Shown here: positions 25,559 to 34,659 of the stretch, one piece after another
How positions within the stretch are numbered: position 1 is the first letter of the stretch
How the letters are laid out: each line of letters starts with the position of its first letter
Source: Maricaulis sp.
GTDB lineage: Bacteria > Pseudomonadota > Alphaproteobacteria > Caulobacterales > Maricaulaceae
Length of the DNA: 64,000 nt
Direction of reading: 5' to 3'
Assembly (NCBI GenBank): GCA_002692855.1
Contig: NZMJ01000117.1
Coordinates: forward strand, 1 to 64,000
The notes under the pieces: model-generated
Databases searched by the model: none
The model's input: only the letters and a program-made list of their open reading frames with translations
Told to the model about the DNA's origin: nothing
Made by a program: the position numbers and the translations under genes

Positions 25559-27385
25559 TCAGTTGGCTGCGTCAGGAGGCGTATCGGCGTGTTGCGCCTG
25601 CGCCATCAGGGTACCGCACGGCGCGTCCTCGCCCAGTCCCGGCTGGATGAATGGCAGGGCGGCAAGCGGGCCGGCGATTCCCGCCAGAATGGCCGCCGCA
25701 CCCCCCTGGAGCAAGGCAGGCAAGGCATTGATGTCGACCGACGGATCGCGCAGCGTTCCGCCAATCCGAACGCCCCCGATCAGGCTCCCGAGCGAGACAT
25801 CCTTCACGTCGGCATCGACTGCGAGCGTGATGATTTCGGTGCGCAGGGACACTTCGCCCGTCATCCGGATCAGACTGTCTTCCGTGTCGAGGACGACCGG
25901 GCGGGCATGCGCGATGCCGTCAATGACTTCGAAGCGCGCCGCCGCACAGCGGATCGCCTCGTACTGGGCATTCTCGTCGTCTTCCGAGAGCATGAGCAGC
26001 AGGACTTCGCCGAGGTCGAGACCCGCCCCTTCGACGGCGATCTTGCGCAATTCACTGCCCGGCCCGGCCCAGATGGCAATCTGTCCATTGGCGGACGCGA
26101 AAGCCGATCTGAGGTCCGAGCCGGTCATGTTCAAGAGGAACTCGCTGGTCAGGATGCCGTGCGCGAGACGGCCCTGCGCCACATCACGCAGGTCGAATCC
26201 TTCCAGCCTGCCCTCGGCGCGGCTGTTCACCGTGTCAGAGCGTGCATCGATGTCGATTCGCCCGTCGAGCATGCCGCCCAGCGGCGCTTCGAACACCAGG
26301 GGATCGATCGTCATCACGCCGTCTTCGAGGACCAGGCGGAACTCCATCGAACGCAAGGGGAAGGGACCGGCCTTCACTTCCTCGGCCGTGAAATGCACAT
26401 CGGCATCGGCGGTCCGGAAACGCGCAAAGTCGAGTTGGGCGTCGGGGATCAGGCGCGGGCTGCTGGCATAGGCGGCATTGGCCGCTTCCTGCACGGCATT
26501 TGCGTTGCCGGTCTGGACATCGGACGGCGCCCCGATGATGACGCCCAGATCATCGAAATCCAGCAGGGCTGACGTCAGGTCAGCGGTCAGAAGCGGTCGC
26601 TCATCGGAAAAATCTGCTGCCATCTCGCCTGACAGGTCGCTGTCACCGACCCGTCCGTCGAACGGTCCGAACGACCACACATCACCCTCATGCGCGAGGT
26701 CGCCCGACAAGGTGAAGGGCGGGGTATCCGGCGCGGCCAGACCCAACAGGCTGGCGAAGCTCGCGAAATTCTCTCCGGCAACGTCTAGCTGACCGCGGAA
26801 CCCATCGAGTGTCAGCCCTTCGGCCTGCCCCGTCATGGTGAGAACCGATTCGCCGCCTTCGGCGCGCATTTCAAAATCACCGGACCGCAGATCGCCCTGA
26901 CCGGTCGTGATCAGCAACACCGAAGGATCACGGGCGGACCGCGCAATCTCGAGCCGGACCGAGGTCATGTCGACCATGGCGACGCGTTGCAGCATCGCTG
27001 GCGGCCCGCCATTCCCGCCGCTGCCGAGTGTCATTCGGTAAGCCGCATCATCAATCGTGGCCTGCTCGACGATCCGTTGACCGATCAGCGCTCCCAAGGG
27101 GTCGAGCCGCAGGTCGAGCGTGGAGGCCCTGCCCTTCTCGACCAGCGTAAGGCTGCGAAGCCGGAGAACGGGTTTCCAGTCCCACTCGACCCAGCCCGCT
27201 TCAAGTTCGACGTCGCGGTCGGTGCCGTTCGCGATCTGCGAGCGAATGAAGGGTGTGGCGCGTTCGGCGTCGGCCAGGAACACCATGATCCAGATCAGAA
27301 TCGCGATGAGGCCGGCGAGGAAAAGCGCGACGGCCGCGAGTATCCAGGGCGCGTTGCGAGACAGCGGCAAGGGACATCCGATCAC
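25559..27385 (-). CDS. AsmA-family inner-membrane/periplasmic protein
   Basis: The 608-residue product begins with an N-terminal membrane helix (NAPWILAAVALFLAGLIAILIWI) and continues as a long beta-rich periplasmic protein with the AsmA pattern: a C-terminal block including DAQLDFARFRTADADVHF, IDIDARSDTVNSRAEGRLEGF and ALLQGGAAAILAGIAGPLAALPF. AsmA-like proteins are thought to move phospholipids to the outer membrane. GTG 27385 is chosen because GGGAGGGG lies just upstream; a longer frame to 27418 lacks a site. It ends just upstream of the 4.5S RNA gene. Confidence 0.82.
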   Translation of the reverse strand: MIGCPLPLSRNAPWILAAVALFLAGLIAILIWIMVFLADAERATPFIRSQIANGTDRDVELEAGWVEWDWKPVLRLRSLTLVEKGRASTLDLRLDPLGALIGQRIVEQATIDDAAYRMTLGSGGNGGPPAMLQRVAMVDMTSVRLEIARSARDPSVLLITTGQGDLRSGDFEMRAEGGESVLTMTGQAEGLTLDGFRGQLDVAGENFASFASLLGLAAPDTPPFTLSGDLAHEGDVWSFGPFDGRVGDSDLSGEMAADFSDERPLLTADLTSALLDFDDLGVIIGAPSDVQTGNANAVQEAANAAYASSPRLIPDAQLDFARFRTADADVHFTAEEVKAGPFPLRSMEFRLVLEDGVMTIDPLVFEAPLGGMLDGRIDIDARSDTVNSRAEGRLEGFDLRDVAQGRLAHGILTSEFLLNMTGSDLRSAFASANGQIAIWAGPGSELRKIAVEGAGLDLGEVLLLMLSEDDENAQYEAIRCAAARFEVIDGIAHARPVVLDTEDSLIRMTGEVSLRTEIITLAVDADVKDVSLGSLIGGVRIGGTLRDPSVDINALPALLQGGAAAILAGIAGPLAALPFIQPGLGEDAPCGTLMAQAQHADTPPDAAN

Positions 27386-27492
27386 GGTTGATACCCCTCC
27401 CGAACGCACCGGAAACACTTGCAGTTCCGATTTTATCGACCGAACCGCCAGTAAATCATGTTAGAGACTCATAAGTTAGCTGGGGACTTCGC

Positions 27493-28476
27493 ATGCGCCA
27501 TCTACTCCTGACCGCCCTGATTCTGCTGATTCCGGCCCATGCTTCGGCCTCGCAGGACACAGTCTGGGCCCGCCACGGCGACTATCCGGTCAAAGTCGTC
27601 AACGACACCTGGTTTGATGCCGAGCGCGATCGCTCCATTCCCATCCGGATCTATTGCCCGGACGGTGAAGGCGTATTCCCGGTCATCGTGTTTTCGCATG
27701 GACTGGGCGGCAGCCGCAGCGCAGCGCCCTATCTGGGGCACCACTGGGCCAGCTGGGGCTTCATGGCGGTCTTCGTCCAGCACCCCGGTTCCGACGAGGG
27801 TGTGTGGCAAGGACGGCGCGGAGAGGCCGCAATCGAAGCGTTGCGCGAAGCGGCCAGCCCGCGCACCGCTGTCACCCGCTTTGGCGACATTCCCTTCGTC
27901 CTCGACGAGATCGAGGCCCGGGCCGCGGCCGGCACAATGCCGGCAGACCCGGCCCGCATGGGCATCGCCGGTCATTCCTATGGTGCCCATACCGTTCTGG
28001 CAGCGCTCGGAGCCGGCTATGGCCCCGGCGGCCGCGTCAGCTTCGATGATCCCCGCCTGACCGCCGGGGTGGTCTTGTCCCCGCCCCCCGCCGATTCAAG
28101 AGCCCGCAATGGCGCCGCCTACGACACGATTGGCGAGCCGGTCCTGCATCTGACCGGAACGCACGATTTCAGCCCCATCAACGCGGATGTTGCTCCGGAA
28201 AGCCGACTGGAAGCCTTCGAGGCCTTGGGTCCGGCCCCGCAATACCTGATCGTGTTCGAGGGAGGCGACCACTCTGTCTTCAACGGCCAGCCGCGCCCCG
28301 GCCGCGTGGAGCCCGAGAATTACCTCGCCATTCAGGCCGCCACGGCAGAAGCAACGACACTGTTCTTCCAGGCCTGGCTGACCGGCGATGCCGACGCACG
28401 TGATTTCCTGAACAGCGAGTCCTTTGATACCCGCTTTGCGCCGCTCGGAGAGGTTCGGCGCCGGAACACGCCCTGA
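27493..28476 (+). CDS. Secreted alpha/beta-hydrolase
   Basis: The 327-residue product has a signal peptide (MRHLLLTALILLIPAHASAS). It then shows an alpha/beta-hydrolase fold: oxyanion region VFSHGLGGSRSAAPYLGHHWASW, nucleophile elbow GIAGHSYGAH (Ser), probable acid in [10 protein letters not shown] and a late His in FEGGDHSVFNG. It belongs to the dienelactone hydrolase/platelet-activating-factor acetylhydrolase-like group. The substrate is unknown; an ester or lipid is plausible. It is divergent from the AsmA gene. Confidence 0.85.
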   Translation: MRHLLLTALILLIPAHASASQDTVWARHGDYPVKVVNDTWFDAERDRSIPIRIYCPDGEGVFPVIVFSHGLGGSRSAAPYLGHHWASWGFMAVFVQHPGSDEGVWQGRRGEAAIEALREAASPRTAVTRFGDIPFVLDEIEARAAAGTMPADPARMGIAGHSYGAHTVLAALGAGYGPGGRVSFDDPRLTAGVVLSPPPADSRARNGAAYDTIGEPVLHLTGTHDFSPINADVAPESRLEAFEALGPAPQYLIVFEGGDHSVFNGQPRPGRVEPENYLAIQAATAEATTLFFQAWLTGDADARDFLNSESFDTRFAPLGEVRRRNTP

Positions 28477-28477
28477 G

Positions 28478-28699
28478 CTAACCCGCCGACGCCCCGCGCA
28501 GGAAGGCCGCGTGATCATCCAGCGTGGCAACGAGATCCGGGTCGCCGCCTGATTCCACCAGGAGGTCACGCCACCAGGTGACGACACGCGCCTGCGTGTC
28601 GAGCCATTCGCGTACCGCACCATCAGCAGCGCACCGGCGCATCGCGGTCTCGTCCGTTACAGGATCTGCTTGTTCATGGTCGTTCGCTGCGATCAGCAT
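28478..28699 (-). CDS. Small hypothetical protein
   Basis: The 73-residue soluble product starts at ATG 28699 behind GAGGAG with an eight-base gap, which supports it as real. It is acidic, with a Trp-rich middle (REWLDTQARVVTWWRDLLVE) and a helical pattern. No family recognised. It is convergent with the hydrolase gene, one base apart. Confidence 0.5.
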   Translation of the reverse strand: MLIAANDHEQADPVTDETAMRRCAADGAVREWLDTQARVVTWWRDLLVESGGDPDLVATLDDHAAFLRGASAG

Positions 28700-28851
28700 G
28701 GATTGCCTCTCCTCGACTCACCCCCGAGACCTCATATTATGCGAATAAGTCGCAAGAGCAAATATGTCATGGCAGCGACACGCGGCACGGCTATTGGCTT
28801 GGGGCCAGCACGGCGCTAGCACGGGACGCGGCACGCGGAGGCGAGAACGAA

Positions 28852-29751
28852 ATGACCGAACAGGACTTTCCGCCTCTCGCCTTTTCCGGCTGTCCGCTCG
28901 ATCGCGGCGAGGCGATCCGCCGCGACGAGGCGGCCATGTCTGCCCTTCTGACGCAGCCCGCCAGCCGCCGGATCGTGCTGCGAGGCGGCGAACCGCTGAT
29001 GCGCGCCGACGGACGGCTGGTGCGATACCCGCTCACCGATCCCGAATTCGCGCCGGAGGGCGATCTGGTCTTTCTGGGTTTCGAGGACAATTGCGCCCTG
29101 TTTGCCGGCGAGACATCCGATGCCAGCGAGCCGTTCGAGGATGTCCGCTTCAGCGACCCGCGCGCCGCCGGCATGCGTCTGGAAGCGGGCGAGTCCGGCA
29201 TCTATGCCTTTGCACGGTCGCTGCTGCTGTGGCGCGAACGGCGCGGCTTCTGTTCCAATTGCGGCGGCCGGTTGCAGGCCGTCGATGGCGGACTGCGCCG
29301 GGACTGCCCGGCGTGTTCGACCTTCCATTTCCCGCGCACGGATCCGGTCGTCATCATGCTGCCGGTCGATGGTGAGCACTGCCTGCTGGGCCGGCAGGCG
29401 GCCTGGCCGGAACGGATGTGGTCTGCACTGGCCGGGTTCATGGAGCCGGGCGAGTCGATCGAGGAAGCCTGCGCGCGCGAGGTTCATGAGGAGACCGGCG
29501 TGTGCGTCGATCATGCCCGCGCGGAATATGTCGCGTCCCAGCCCTGGCCTTTTCCGTCGTCGATCATGATCGGCCTGATCGTCCCGGCAGCCACGCGCGA
29601 CGTGACAATCGACCCGGCCGAACTGGAAGCGGCGCGCTGGTTCTCGCGGGCGGACGTCCGGGACATGCTGGCGGGCATCCACCCCGACGCGGACATTCCG
29701 CCGAAGATCGCCATTGCCCGGCGCCTGCTGGAGGTCTGGGCGGCGCGCTGA
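28852..29751 (+). CDS. nudC: NAD(+)/NADH pyrophosphatase NudC
   Basis: The 299-residue enzyme hydrolyses NADH (and NAD-capped RNA) to NMNH and AMP. A zinc ribbon CSNCGGRL...CPAC lies in the middle. The Nudix box is GFMEPGESIEEACAREVHEETGV split around the conserved Gly and Glu residues, and the NudC-specific SQPWPFPSSIM follows. Length is typical for the family. A strong hairpin follows the stop. Confidence 0.95.
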   Translation: MTEQDFPPLAFSGCPLDRGEAIRRDEAAMSALLTQPASRRIVLRGGEPLMRADGRLVRYPLTDPEFAPEGDLVFLGFEDNCALFAGETSDASEPFEDVRFSDPRAAGMRLEAGESGIYAFARSLLLWRERRGFCSNCGGRLQAVDGGLRRDCPACSTFHFPRTDPVVIMLPVDGEHCLLGRQAAWPERMWSALAGFMEPGESIEEACAREVHEETGVCVDHARAEYVASQPWPFPSSIMIGLIVPAATRDVTIDPAELEAARWFSRADVRDMLAGIHPDADIPPKIAIARRLLEVWAAR

Positions 29752-29756
29752 GGCCA

Positions 29757-29785
29757 AGAAAAAGGGCCCCGCCTGAGCGGGGCCC
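29757..29785 (-). terminator. Intrinsic terminator of the outer-membrane protein gene
   Basis: GGGCCCCGC (29764-29772) pairs perfectly with GCGGGGCCC (29777-29785) around CTGA. The A-tract at 29759-29763 becomes a T-run on the minus strand, so it terminates the gene at 29814-30341. It may also stop nudC from the other side. Confidence 0.9.
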
Positions 29786-29813
29786 CCTTCATTCGTCGCA
29801 GTGCGGCCAGGAC

Positions 29814-30341
29814 TTACTGGACGCCGAAGCGGCGGACGTAGGAGATGCCGAAGCTGTCGACATCGCCGCCATCGTTGAAGTCGGTGCGGGTCACGTCGAC
29901 GCGGACACCGTTATAGCCGTCGAAGAACCATTCGCCGCCGATGCCGTACGAGAAACCGTCGTCATCGTCGCTGAAGGTCACGCCGCCGGCCGAAGCGTCA
30001 AAGGACGCCGTGGTGTAGCCGGCGCGAGCGAACAGGTTCGCATTCTCGGCGACCGGGAGACGGCCGACCACGAAACCGCTGAGCGCGTATTCCATGTCGA
30101 CGTCAACATTGGTGCCACCGACATTCACGGTGTCGCCGTTGACGCCGATATTGCCTTCGCCTTCGACACCAAAATAGTTGGTGAAGTCATAGCCGGCGCG
30201 GACCGTGACCGCGTTGAAATTGACCGAGTCAGCGTCGACATAGGTGTAGCCACCCGACAGCTTGAAGTCGCCGGCGTCGGCAGAAGCGACAGACGCCAGG
30301 GCGAGGGTCGCGACAGATGCGGAGAGGAGTGTGCGGATCAT
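29814..30341 (-). CDS. Outer-membrane beta-barrel protein
   Basis: The 175-residue product has a signal peptide (MIRTLLSASVATLALASVASA) and a series of amphipathic beta strands with alternating aromatic residues. It ends with Arg-Arg-Phe-Gly-Val-Gln rather than a plain terminal Phe. Features such as KLSGGYTYVDADSVNFNAV and FGVEGEGNIG fit the OmpA-N/Omp25-like outer-membrane beta-barrel group (PF13505 type). Strong terminator and RBS (AGAAGGA) suggest good expression. Role unknown, probably structural or a small pore. Confidence 0.82.
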   Translation of the reverse strand: MIRTLLSASVATLALASVASADAGDFKLSGGYTYVDADSVNFNAVTVRAGYDFTNYFGVEGEGNIGVNGDTVNVGGTNVDVDMEYALSGFVVGRLPVAENANLFARAGYTTASFDASAGGVTFSDDDDGFSYGIGGEWFFDGYNGVRVDVTRTDFNDGGDVDSFGISYVRRFGVQ

Positions 30342-30692
30342 TTTTTGAATCCTTCTTGTATTGTTGACCAACCTGAAACGGAGCGGATACCCGCTGTCCG
30401 TCGCGCTGATCTGAGCAGGCTGAGAACGGCCCGCAAGAGGGATGTTTCCGCGATTTCAGCAGTTCTGTGTGCAGCGAATTCCAGGTGCGGCCTTCGCGCA
30501 ACGCTGTTTGTCGGCGAGGTGTTTCGACCGTGGCAGCTTTGTGGCATTTGCCTCCCCCGCGACCGTTCGCCGCTGGACGCGCGCGCGGCTGCATCGTAAG
30601 GGACGCACAAAGCTGCCGCCCTGCGCGGTTGCCTCTCGAAACGGCGCATGGCAAACACGCTCGCGCTCTCAACGGTATATCTGGGGACGAGA
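30342..30692. other. 351-base divergent intergenic region
   Basis: This gap between the outer-membrane protein gene and the cytochrome gene has no credible ORF; the frames seen lack ribosome sites. It contains the long-range inverted repeat described at 30532-30617 and must hold promoters for both flanking genes, though no close sigma-70 match was identified. Confidence 0.5.
30532..30617 (+). promoter_or_regulatory. Long-range 12-bp inverted repeat in cytochrome gene leader
   Basis: GGCAGCTTTGTG at 30532-30543 and CACAAAGCTGCC at 30606-30617 are exact reverse complements, 62 bases apart. A wobble pair and a G-C pair (30530 with 30619) extend the stem. The right arm ends 75 bases before the cytochrome start. 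It could be an RNA stem enclosing a structured domain or a pair of operator half-sites. Confidence 0.45.
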
Positions 30693-31436
30693 ATGGGCGA
30701 TCTCTTCTGGAACAAGATTGCTGGCGTGGTGATCGGCACCATCCTGGCGGTTATGGTCATTGGTGTTGTGGCTGAGGGGCTGTTCCCCGAGCACACGGCG
30801 GAGGGCGAGTTTGCCTATCCGATGGACCTGTCGGCACTCGGTACGTCGTCGGGAGCCGCCGAAGCCGCACCCGAGATCGATCTGGGCACGCTGTTGGCCA
30901 ATGCCAGCGCTGATGCAGGCGAGCGCATCGCGCGCCGTTGCGTCTCTTGCCACACCTTCGACCAGGGCGGCGCCAATTCGACCGGACCGAATCTCTGGGG
31001 CATCGTCGGCGCCGATATTGCCTCGCACGCAGGCTTCGCCTATTCGGGCGCCCTGACATCGATGGAAGGCAGCTGGACCTACGAAGCGCTCAACGCCTTC
31101 ATCGAAAGCCCGCGCAGCTACGCCCAGGGCACGAACATGTCCTTTGCCGGTTTGCGCGGCGAAGAGGATCGCGCCGATTTGCTGGCCTATCTCCAGACCC
31201 TGAATTCCAACCCGGTTGCCTTCCCGGCACCGGCCCCGGTCGAAACCGAGGCCGCAGGCGAAGGCGGCGATGTCGGCATGGAATCGCTGGACGAAGCCGG
31301 TGAGACGGCCGCGCCCGAAGGCGAAGCGGCCGGTATTCCCGAACAGGCCACCCAGTCCGAAGCCGCAACCGGCGACGAAGACCTGACCGCTGACGACGAG
31401 CCGACCGAAACTGAAAACGACAACGGCGGCCACTAG
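30693..31436 (+). CDS. Membrane-anchored c-type cytochrome (CycM-like)
   Basis: The 247-residue product has an uncleaved N-terminal helix (about 9-31) that anchors it to the inner membrane and one c-type haem site, RRCVSCHTFD (Cys83, Cys86, His87). The haem domain continues with GPNLWGIVGADIA and NMSFAGLR, where Met could be the sixth ligand. It resembles the CycM/cytochrome c552 proteins that link the bc1 complex to the aa3 oxidase in alphaproteobacteria. The C-terminal 75 residues are an unusual acidic Ala/Glu/Gly-rich tail. Start ATG 30693 follows GGGGACGA. Confidence 0.88.
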   Translation: MGDLFWNKIAGVVIGTILAVMVIGVVAEGLFPEHTAEGEFAYPMDLSALGTSSGAAEAAPEIDLGTLLANASADAGERIARRCVSCHTFDQGGANSTGPNLWGIVGADIASHAGFAYSGALTSMEGSWTYEALNAFIESPRSYAQGTNMSFAGLRGEEDRADLLAYLQTLNSNPVAFPAPAPVETEAAGEGGDVGMESLDEAGETAAPEGEAAGIPEQATQSEAATGDEDLTADDEPTETENDNGGH

Positions 31437-31475
31437 GGCCGCCGTTCAGGTCACGGTTCGATCCGGCCGCCGCGC

Positions 31476-32324
31476 CTAGCGCGCGCGCCGGAACAGCGAC
31501 GTCACGGGTCCGGCTGACGCCTCGATACGTTCAATCGCTTCTGTCACTGGCTCCATCGCCGTCGCCATGTGGTGCGCGTTGGCATGCAGCAGCAGTTCGC
31601 CATCGAGCATGATGCCGACATGGCCCTTCCAGAACACGAGGTCACCGCGCCGCTTGGGCATGTCGAATTCAAGGTGCCGCCAACGGCCGCCGAGTTCGAC
31701 TTCCTGCAGGTCCGTATCGCGCGGGGCCGGAATGCCCGCCGCTTCCAGCGCCAGCTGCACCAGCGCCGAACAATCCAGCCCAAGGCTGGTTTTCCCGCCC
31801 CACAGATAGGGTGTGCCCAGGAAGCGCTCGGCCACGGCCACGAAGTCGGGCTCGCTCGCATTGATCGGCGTGATGTGGGCGTCAGGCACCCACCCCGTGC
31901 CGATCACCTCGACATAGCGGCCGTCACGCCGCCCCGCTGACACTCTCGCGTTGAGACTGATCAGCTGTGACGGTTCGCACTTCAGGTCAGGCTCTGGAAA
32001 TACATAGGTCCGCAAGGCCGAAACCCGGTGGGTCGCCAGCAACACCTCGTCAGACAGCGCTTCGCTGCGCACATATCCGACATAGCCGTCATTGCGGGCG
32101 AACCCCCAAGCCCAGCCGTCCTTTTCCTCCAGGACGGCGAACACCTCGCCGAACAGGAGCTGGGTGTCGACCGGCGCGTCGTCGGACGGCTTGGCACGCA
32201 GCCAGATGGCCGAACGCGCAATCTGCTTGTCGACCGGGTCCACAAATCGGTCCGCCTTGACCTGCCCTTCCAGAAATGAAGCCGCCAGGTCGGCGCGTGC
32301 CGGTGTCGTGCGTCGATCCGTCAT
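31476..32324 (-). CDS. NlpC/P60 family cell-wall peptidase
   Basis: The 282-residue product has an N-terminal SH3-like part (about 50-150) and a C-terminal NlpC/P60 domain. The catalytic Cys is in LGLDCSALVQLAL, with His in KGHVGIM and a further polar residue near HANAHH. These enzymes cleave peptide stems of peptidoglycan. No signal peptide is seen, so it may be cytoplasmic and recycle muropeptides, as suggested for related alphaproteobacterial proteins next to leucyl aminopeptidase. It starts one base after the stop of that gene. Confidence 0.9.
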   Translation of the reverse strand: MTDRRTTPARADLAASFLEGQVKADRFVDPVDKQIARSAIWLRAKPSDDAPVDTQLLFGEVFAVLEEKDGWAWGFARNDGYVGYVRSEALSDEVLLATHRVSALRTYVFPEPDLKCEPSQLISLNARVSAGRRDGRYVEVIGTGWVPDAHITPINASEPDFVAVAERFLGTPYLWGGKTSLGLDCSALVQLALEAAGIPAPRDTDLQEVELGGRWRHLEFDMPKRRGDLVFWKGHVGIMLDGELLLHANAHHMATAMEPVTEAIERIEASAGPVTSLFRRAR

Positions 32325-32325
32325 G

Positions 32326-33702
32326 TCAGCGTCCCTCGCCATAGCGTTCGCACAGCATGGCCCACGCGGCGCGCGAACCCAACATCTCCCCGCCTTTCGG
32401 GCGGGCGGGACGGTCATCGGGGTTCCAGGCGAAGATATCGAAATGCGCCCACCGGGTTTCCCCGACGAACCGCCGCAGGAACAACGCGGCCGTGATTGAG
32501 CCGGCGAAGCCGCCCGACGCCGCATTCTTCAGGTCCGAGATACTGCCATCAAGCCAGCTGTCGTAATTGTCCCACAGAGGCATCTGCCAGACGGGATCAT
32601 TCGCCCGCACGCCGCCGCGCGAAATCGCTTCGGAGAGTTCGGGGTCGTTGGAATAGAAAGGCGCCACGTCCGGACCCAGCGCCACGCGCGCGGCCCCGGT
32701 CAGCGTCGCGAAGTCCAGGAGCAGGTCGGGATCGGTTTCGACGGCGCGCGCAATCGCATCACCCAGCACCAGCCGGCCTTCGGCGTCGGTGTTGTCGATC
32801 TCGACGGTCAGGCCCTTGCGCGAGTTCAGCACATCGCCCGGGCGGAAGGCATCCGCGCCGATCGCATTCTCGGCAGCCGCCACATAAAGCGTCAGGTGAA
32901 CCGGAAGCTTGGCATCCATGACAAGACGCGCGAGGCCGATGGCATTGGCCGCGCCGCCCATGTCCTTCTTCATCAGGCGCATCCCGGCCGCCGACTTGAT
33001 GTCGAGGCCGCCGGAATCGAACGAAATGCCCTTGCCGACCAGCGCCAGGCGCGGGTGCTCCGGATTTCCCCATTCCAGTTCGATCAGGCGCGGTGCCTGG
33101 GCCGCTGCCCGCCCGACGGCATGGATCATCGGATAGTTGTCTTTGAGCAGCTTGTCGCCCGTTGTCGATTTCGACTTGGCGCCAAACTCCTTGGCGAGCG
33201 CCGCCACGACGTCCTGCAACGCTTCCGGTCCCATGTCCTGTGCGGGCGTGTTCACCAGGTCGCGCACGAGATGGATGGACGCGGTAATCCGCTTGGCCTC
33301 GTCCATGTCCGCCCCGTCGACCGGCATCAGGCGGGCGGGCTTTCGCGCCGCCGCCTTGTAGCGGGTGAACTGATACCCGCCCATCGCCCACGAGACGGCG
33401 AGCTGGGTCGGGTCGAGCCCATGCAACGGCCCTTCGAGACGCCATGCGCCTTCGGCCAGTTGCATCGCAGCCGGACCGAAGGACTGGGGATCGTTGGCCT
33501 GTCCGACACCGGCGATGCCATCAGCGCCTGATCCCTCGGGCAAGGTCATCACCTGTCCGGCGCGGCCGGAAAACCCGCTTCGCTTGACCAGCGCGCGGAC
33601 ATCGGCGCCGAGCGCCGACAGGTCGTCCTCCAAATGGCTGGAGCGGATAAGGCGGACGCTGGCGGGATTGGATTCGCGTGATGTCGCGAACAGATCGGTC
33701 AC
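32326..33702 (-). CDS. M17 leucyl aminopeptidase family protein
   Basis: The 458-residue product has the PepA catalytic core: LALVGKGISFDSGGLDIK (Lys and Asp metal ligands) and the signature NTDAEGRLVLGDA. The N-terminal domain (about 1-150) is shorter than in E. coli PepA. It releases N-terminal amino acids from peptides. It is in an operon with the NlpC/P60 protein, which fits turnover of peptidoglycan peptides. Confidence 0.92.
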   Translation of the reverse strand: MTDLFATSRESNPASVRLIRSSHLEDDLSALGADVRALVKRSGFSGRAGQVMTLPEGSGADGIAGVGQANDPQSFGPAAMQLAEGAWRLEGPLHGLDPTQLAVSWAMGGYQFTRYKAAARKPARLMPVDGADMDEAKRITASIHLVRDLVNTPAQDMGPEALQDVVAALAKEFGAKSKSTTGDKLLKDNYPMIHAVGRAAAQAPRLIELEWGNPEHPRLALVGKGISFDSGGLDIKSAAGMRLMKKDMGGAANAIGLARLVMDAKLPVHLTLYVAAAENAIGADAFRPGDVLNSRKGLTVEIDNTDAEGRLVLGDAIARAVETDPDLLLDFATLTGAARVALGPDVAPFYSNDPELSEAISRGGVRANDPVWQMPLWDNYDSWLDGSISDLKNAASGGFAGSITAALFLRRFVGETRWAHFDIFAWNPDDRPARPKGGEMLGSRAAWAMLCERYGEGR

Positions 33703-33825
33703 GGACGGACTCCCTTCATCGGGATGGTGAAAGACTGAAAGGCTTTGTTAAGTCATTTTTGACGGGCTGGGGCCACGATCAAGTGCCTGAATGGCGTGAT
33801 TCGCACCTCTGAAAGAGGAAAGCCC

Positions 33826-34644
33826 ATGTTCCGCTTCCACACCTTGCTTCGTCCAGCCGTTATCGGACTGGCCTGCGCGGCCACTGCAGCGTGCGCCACA
33901 TCGCGCACGGCACAAGAGCAGGAAATGGCCGATGCGATGGAAGCTCGCGGCAGCATCGTTCCCGCCGGGCAGGCCGAACGCCAGGCCATTCGCACCCAGG
34001 ACTTGCTGACCCAGGCCGCCTTCTGGGCCGAACAGCATGATCTCAGCCCCGGCGACCGCGAAGCCGCAGTCGAATTCGTCCGCGTCCTGCGCACCCTCGG
34101 CAACAATGCCCGCGCCGCGGAAGTGGCCCGCCAGTCGATGGCGCTCTTTCCCGACGATGCGGATCTTCTCTATCTCTACGGCATCGCCCAGACCACGCTG
34201 GGACGGGGCGGCGCAGCGATCGAACCGCTGTCACGCGCCCGTGCCGCGCGCCCCGGCGACTGGCGTATCATCAACGCGCTCGGCGTCGCCTACGAGGTCG
34301 CCGGCCTGACCGACGAGGCCCGCAGCCGCTTCCGTGAAGCGCTGGCGATCGCGCCGGGCGAAGCGGCCATCCTGTCCAATCTTGCCCTGTCCTACGCCAT
34401 GGGCGGTCAGGCCGAACAGGCCGAGACCATGCTGCGCGAAGCCATCGCGCGGCCCGGTGCCGGCGCTCAGGTGAGACAGAATCTGGCGCTGGTGATCGCG
34501 CTGCAAGGCCGGTTCGACGAAGCCGAACGCCTCGCGCGGACCGATGTCAGCACCGAAACGGCCGAAGCCAACATGGCCTATGTGCGCTCGATGCTGACCA
34601 CCCAGCGCCGCTGGGATGCCCTTCGCGGCGACGGGGCTCGGTAG
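33826..34644 (+). CDS. tadD: TadD-like TPR lipoprotein of the Flp pilus system
   Basis: The 272-residue product has a lipoprotein-like signal ending in LACAATAAC and then tandem tetratricopeptide repeats (about 85-230, for example PDDADLLYLYGIAQTTLGRG and LSYAMGGQAEQAETMLREA). TadD is the outer-membrane pilotin-like TPR protein of Tad secretion. It lies beside the tad cluster but on the opposite strand and is convergent with the small gene after tadC. Start ATG 33826 follows AAAGAGGA. Confidence 0.8.
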   Translation: MFRFHTLLRPAVIGLACAATAACATSRTAQEQEMADAMEARGSIVPAGQAERQAIRTQDLLTQAAFWAEQHDLSPGDREAAVEFVRVLRTLGNNARAAEVARQSMALFPDDADLLYLYGIAQTTLGRGGAAIEPLSRARAARPGDWRIINALGVAYEVAGLTDEARSRFREALAIAPGEAAILSNLALSYAMGGQAEQAETMLREAIARPGAGAQVRQNLALVIALQGRFDEAERLARTDVSTETAEANMAYVRSMLTTQRRWDALRGDGAR

Positions 34645-34659
34645 GCGCTGACGCCTGAC

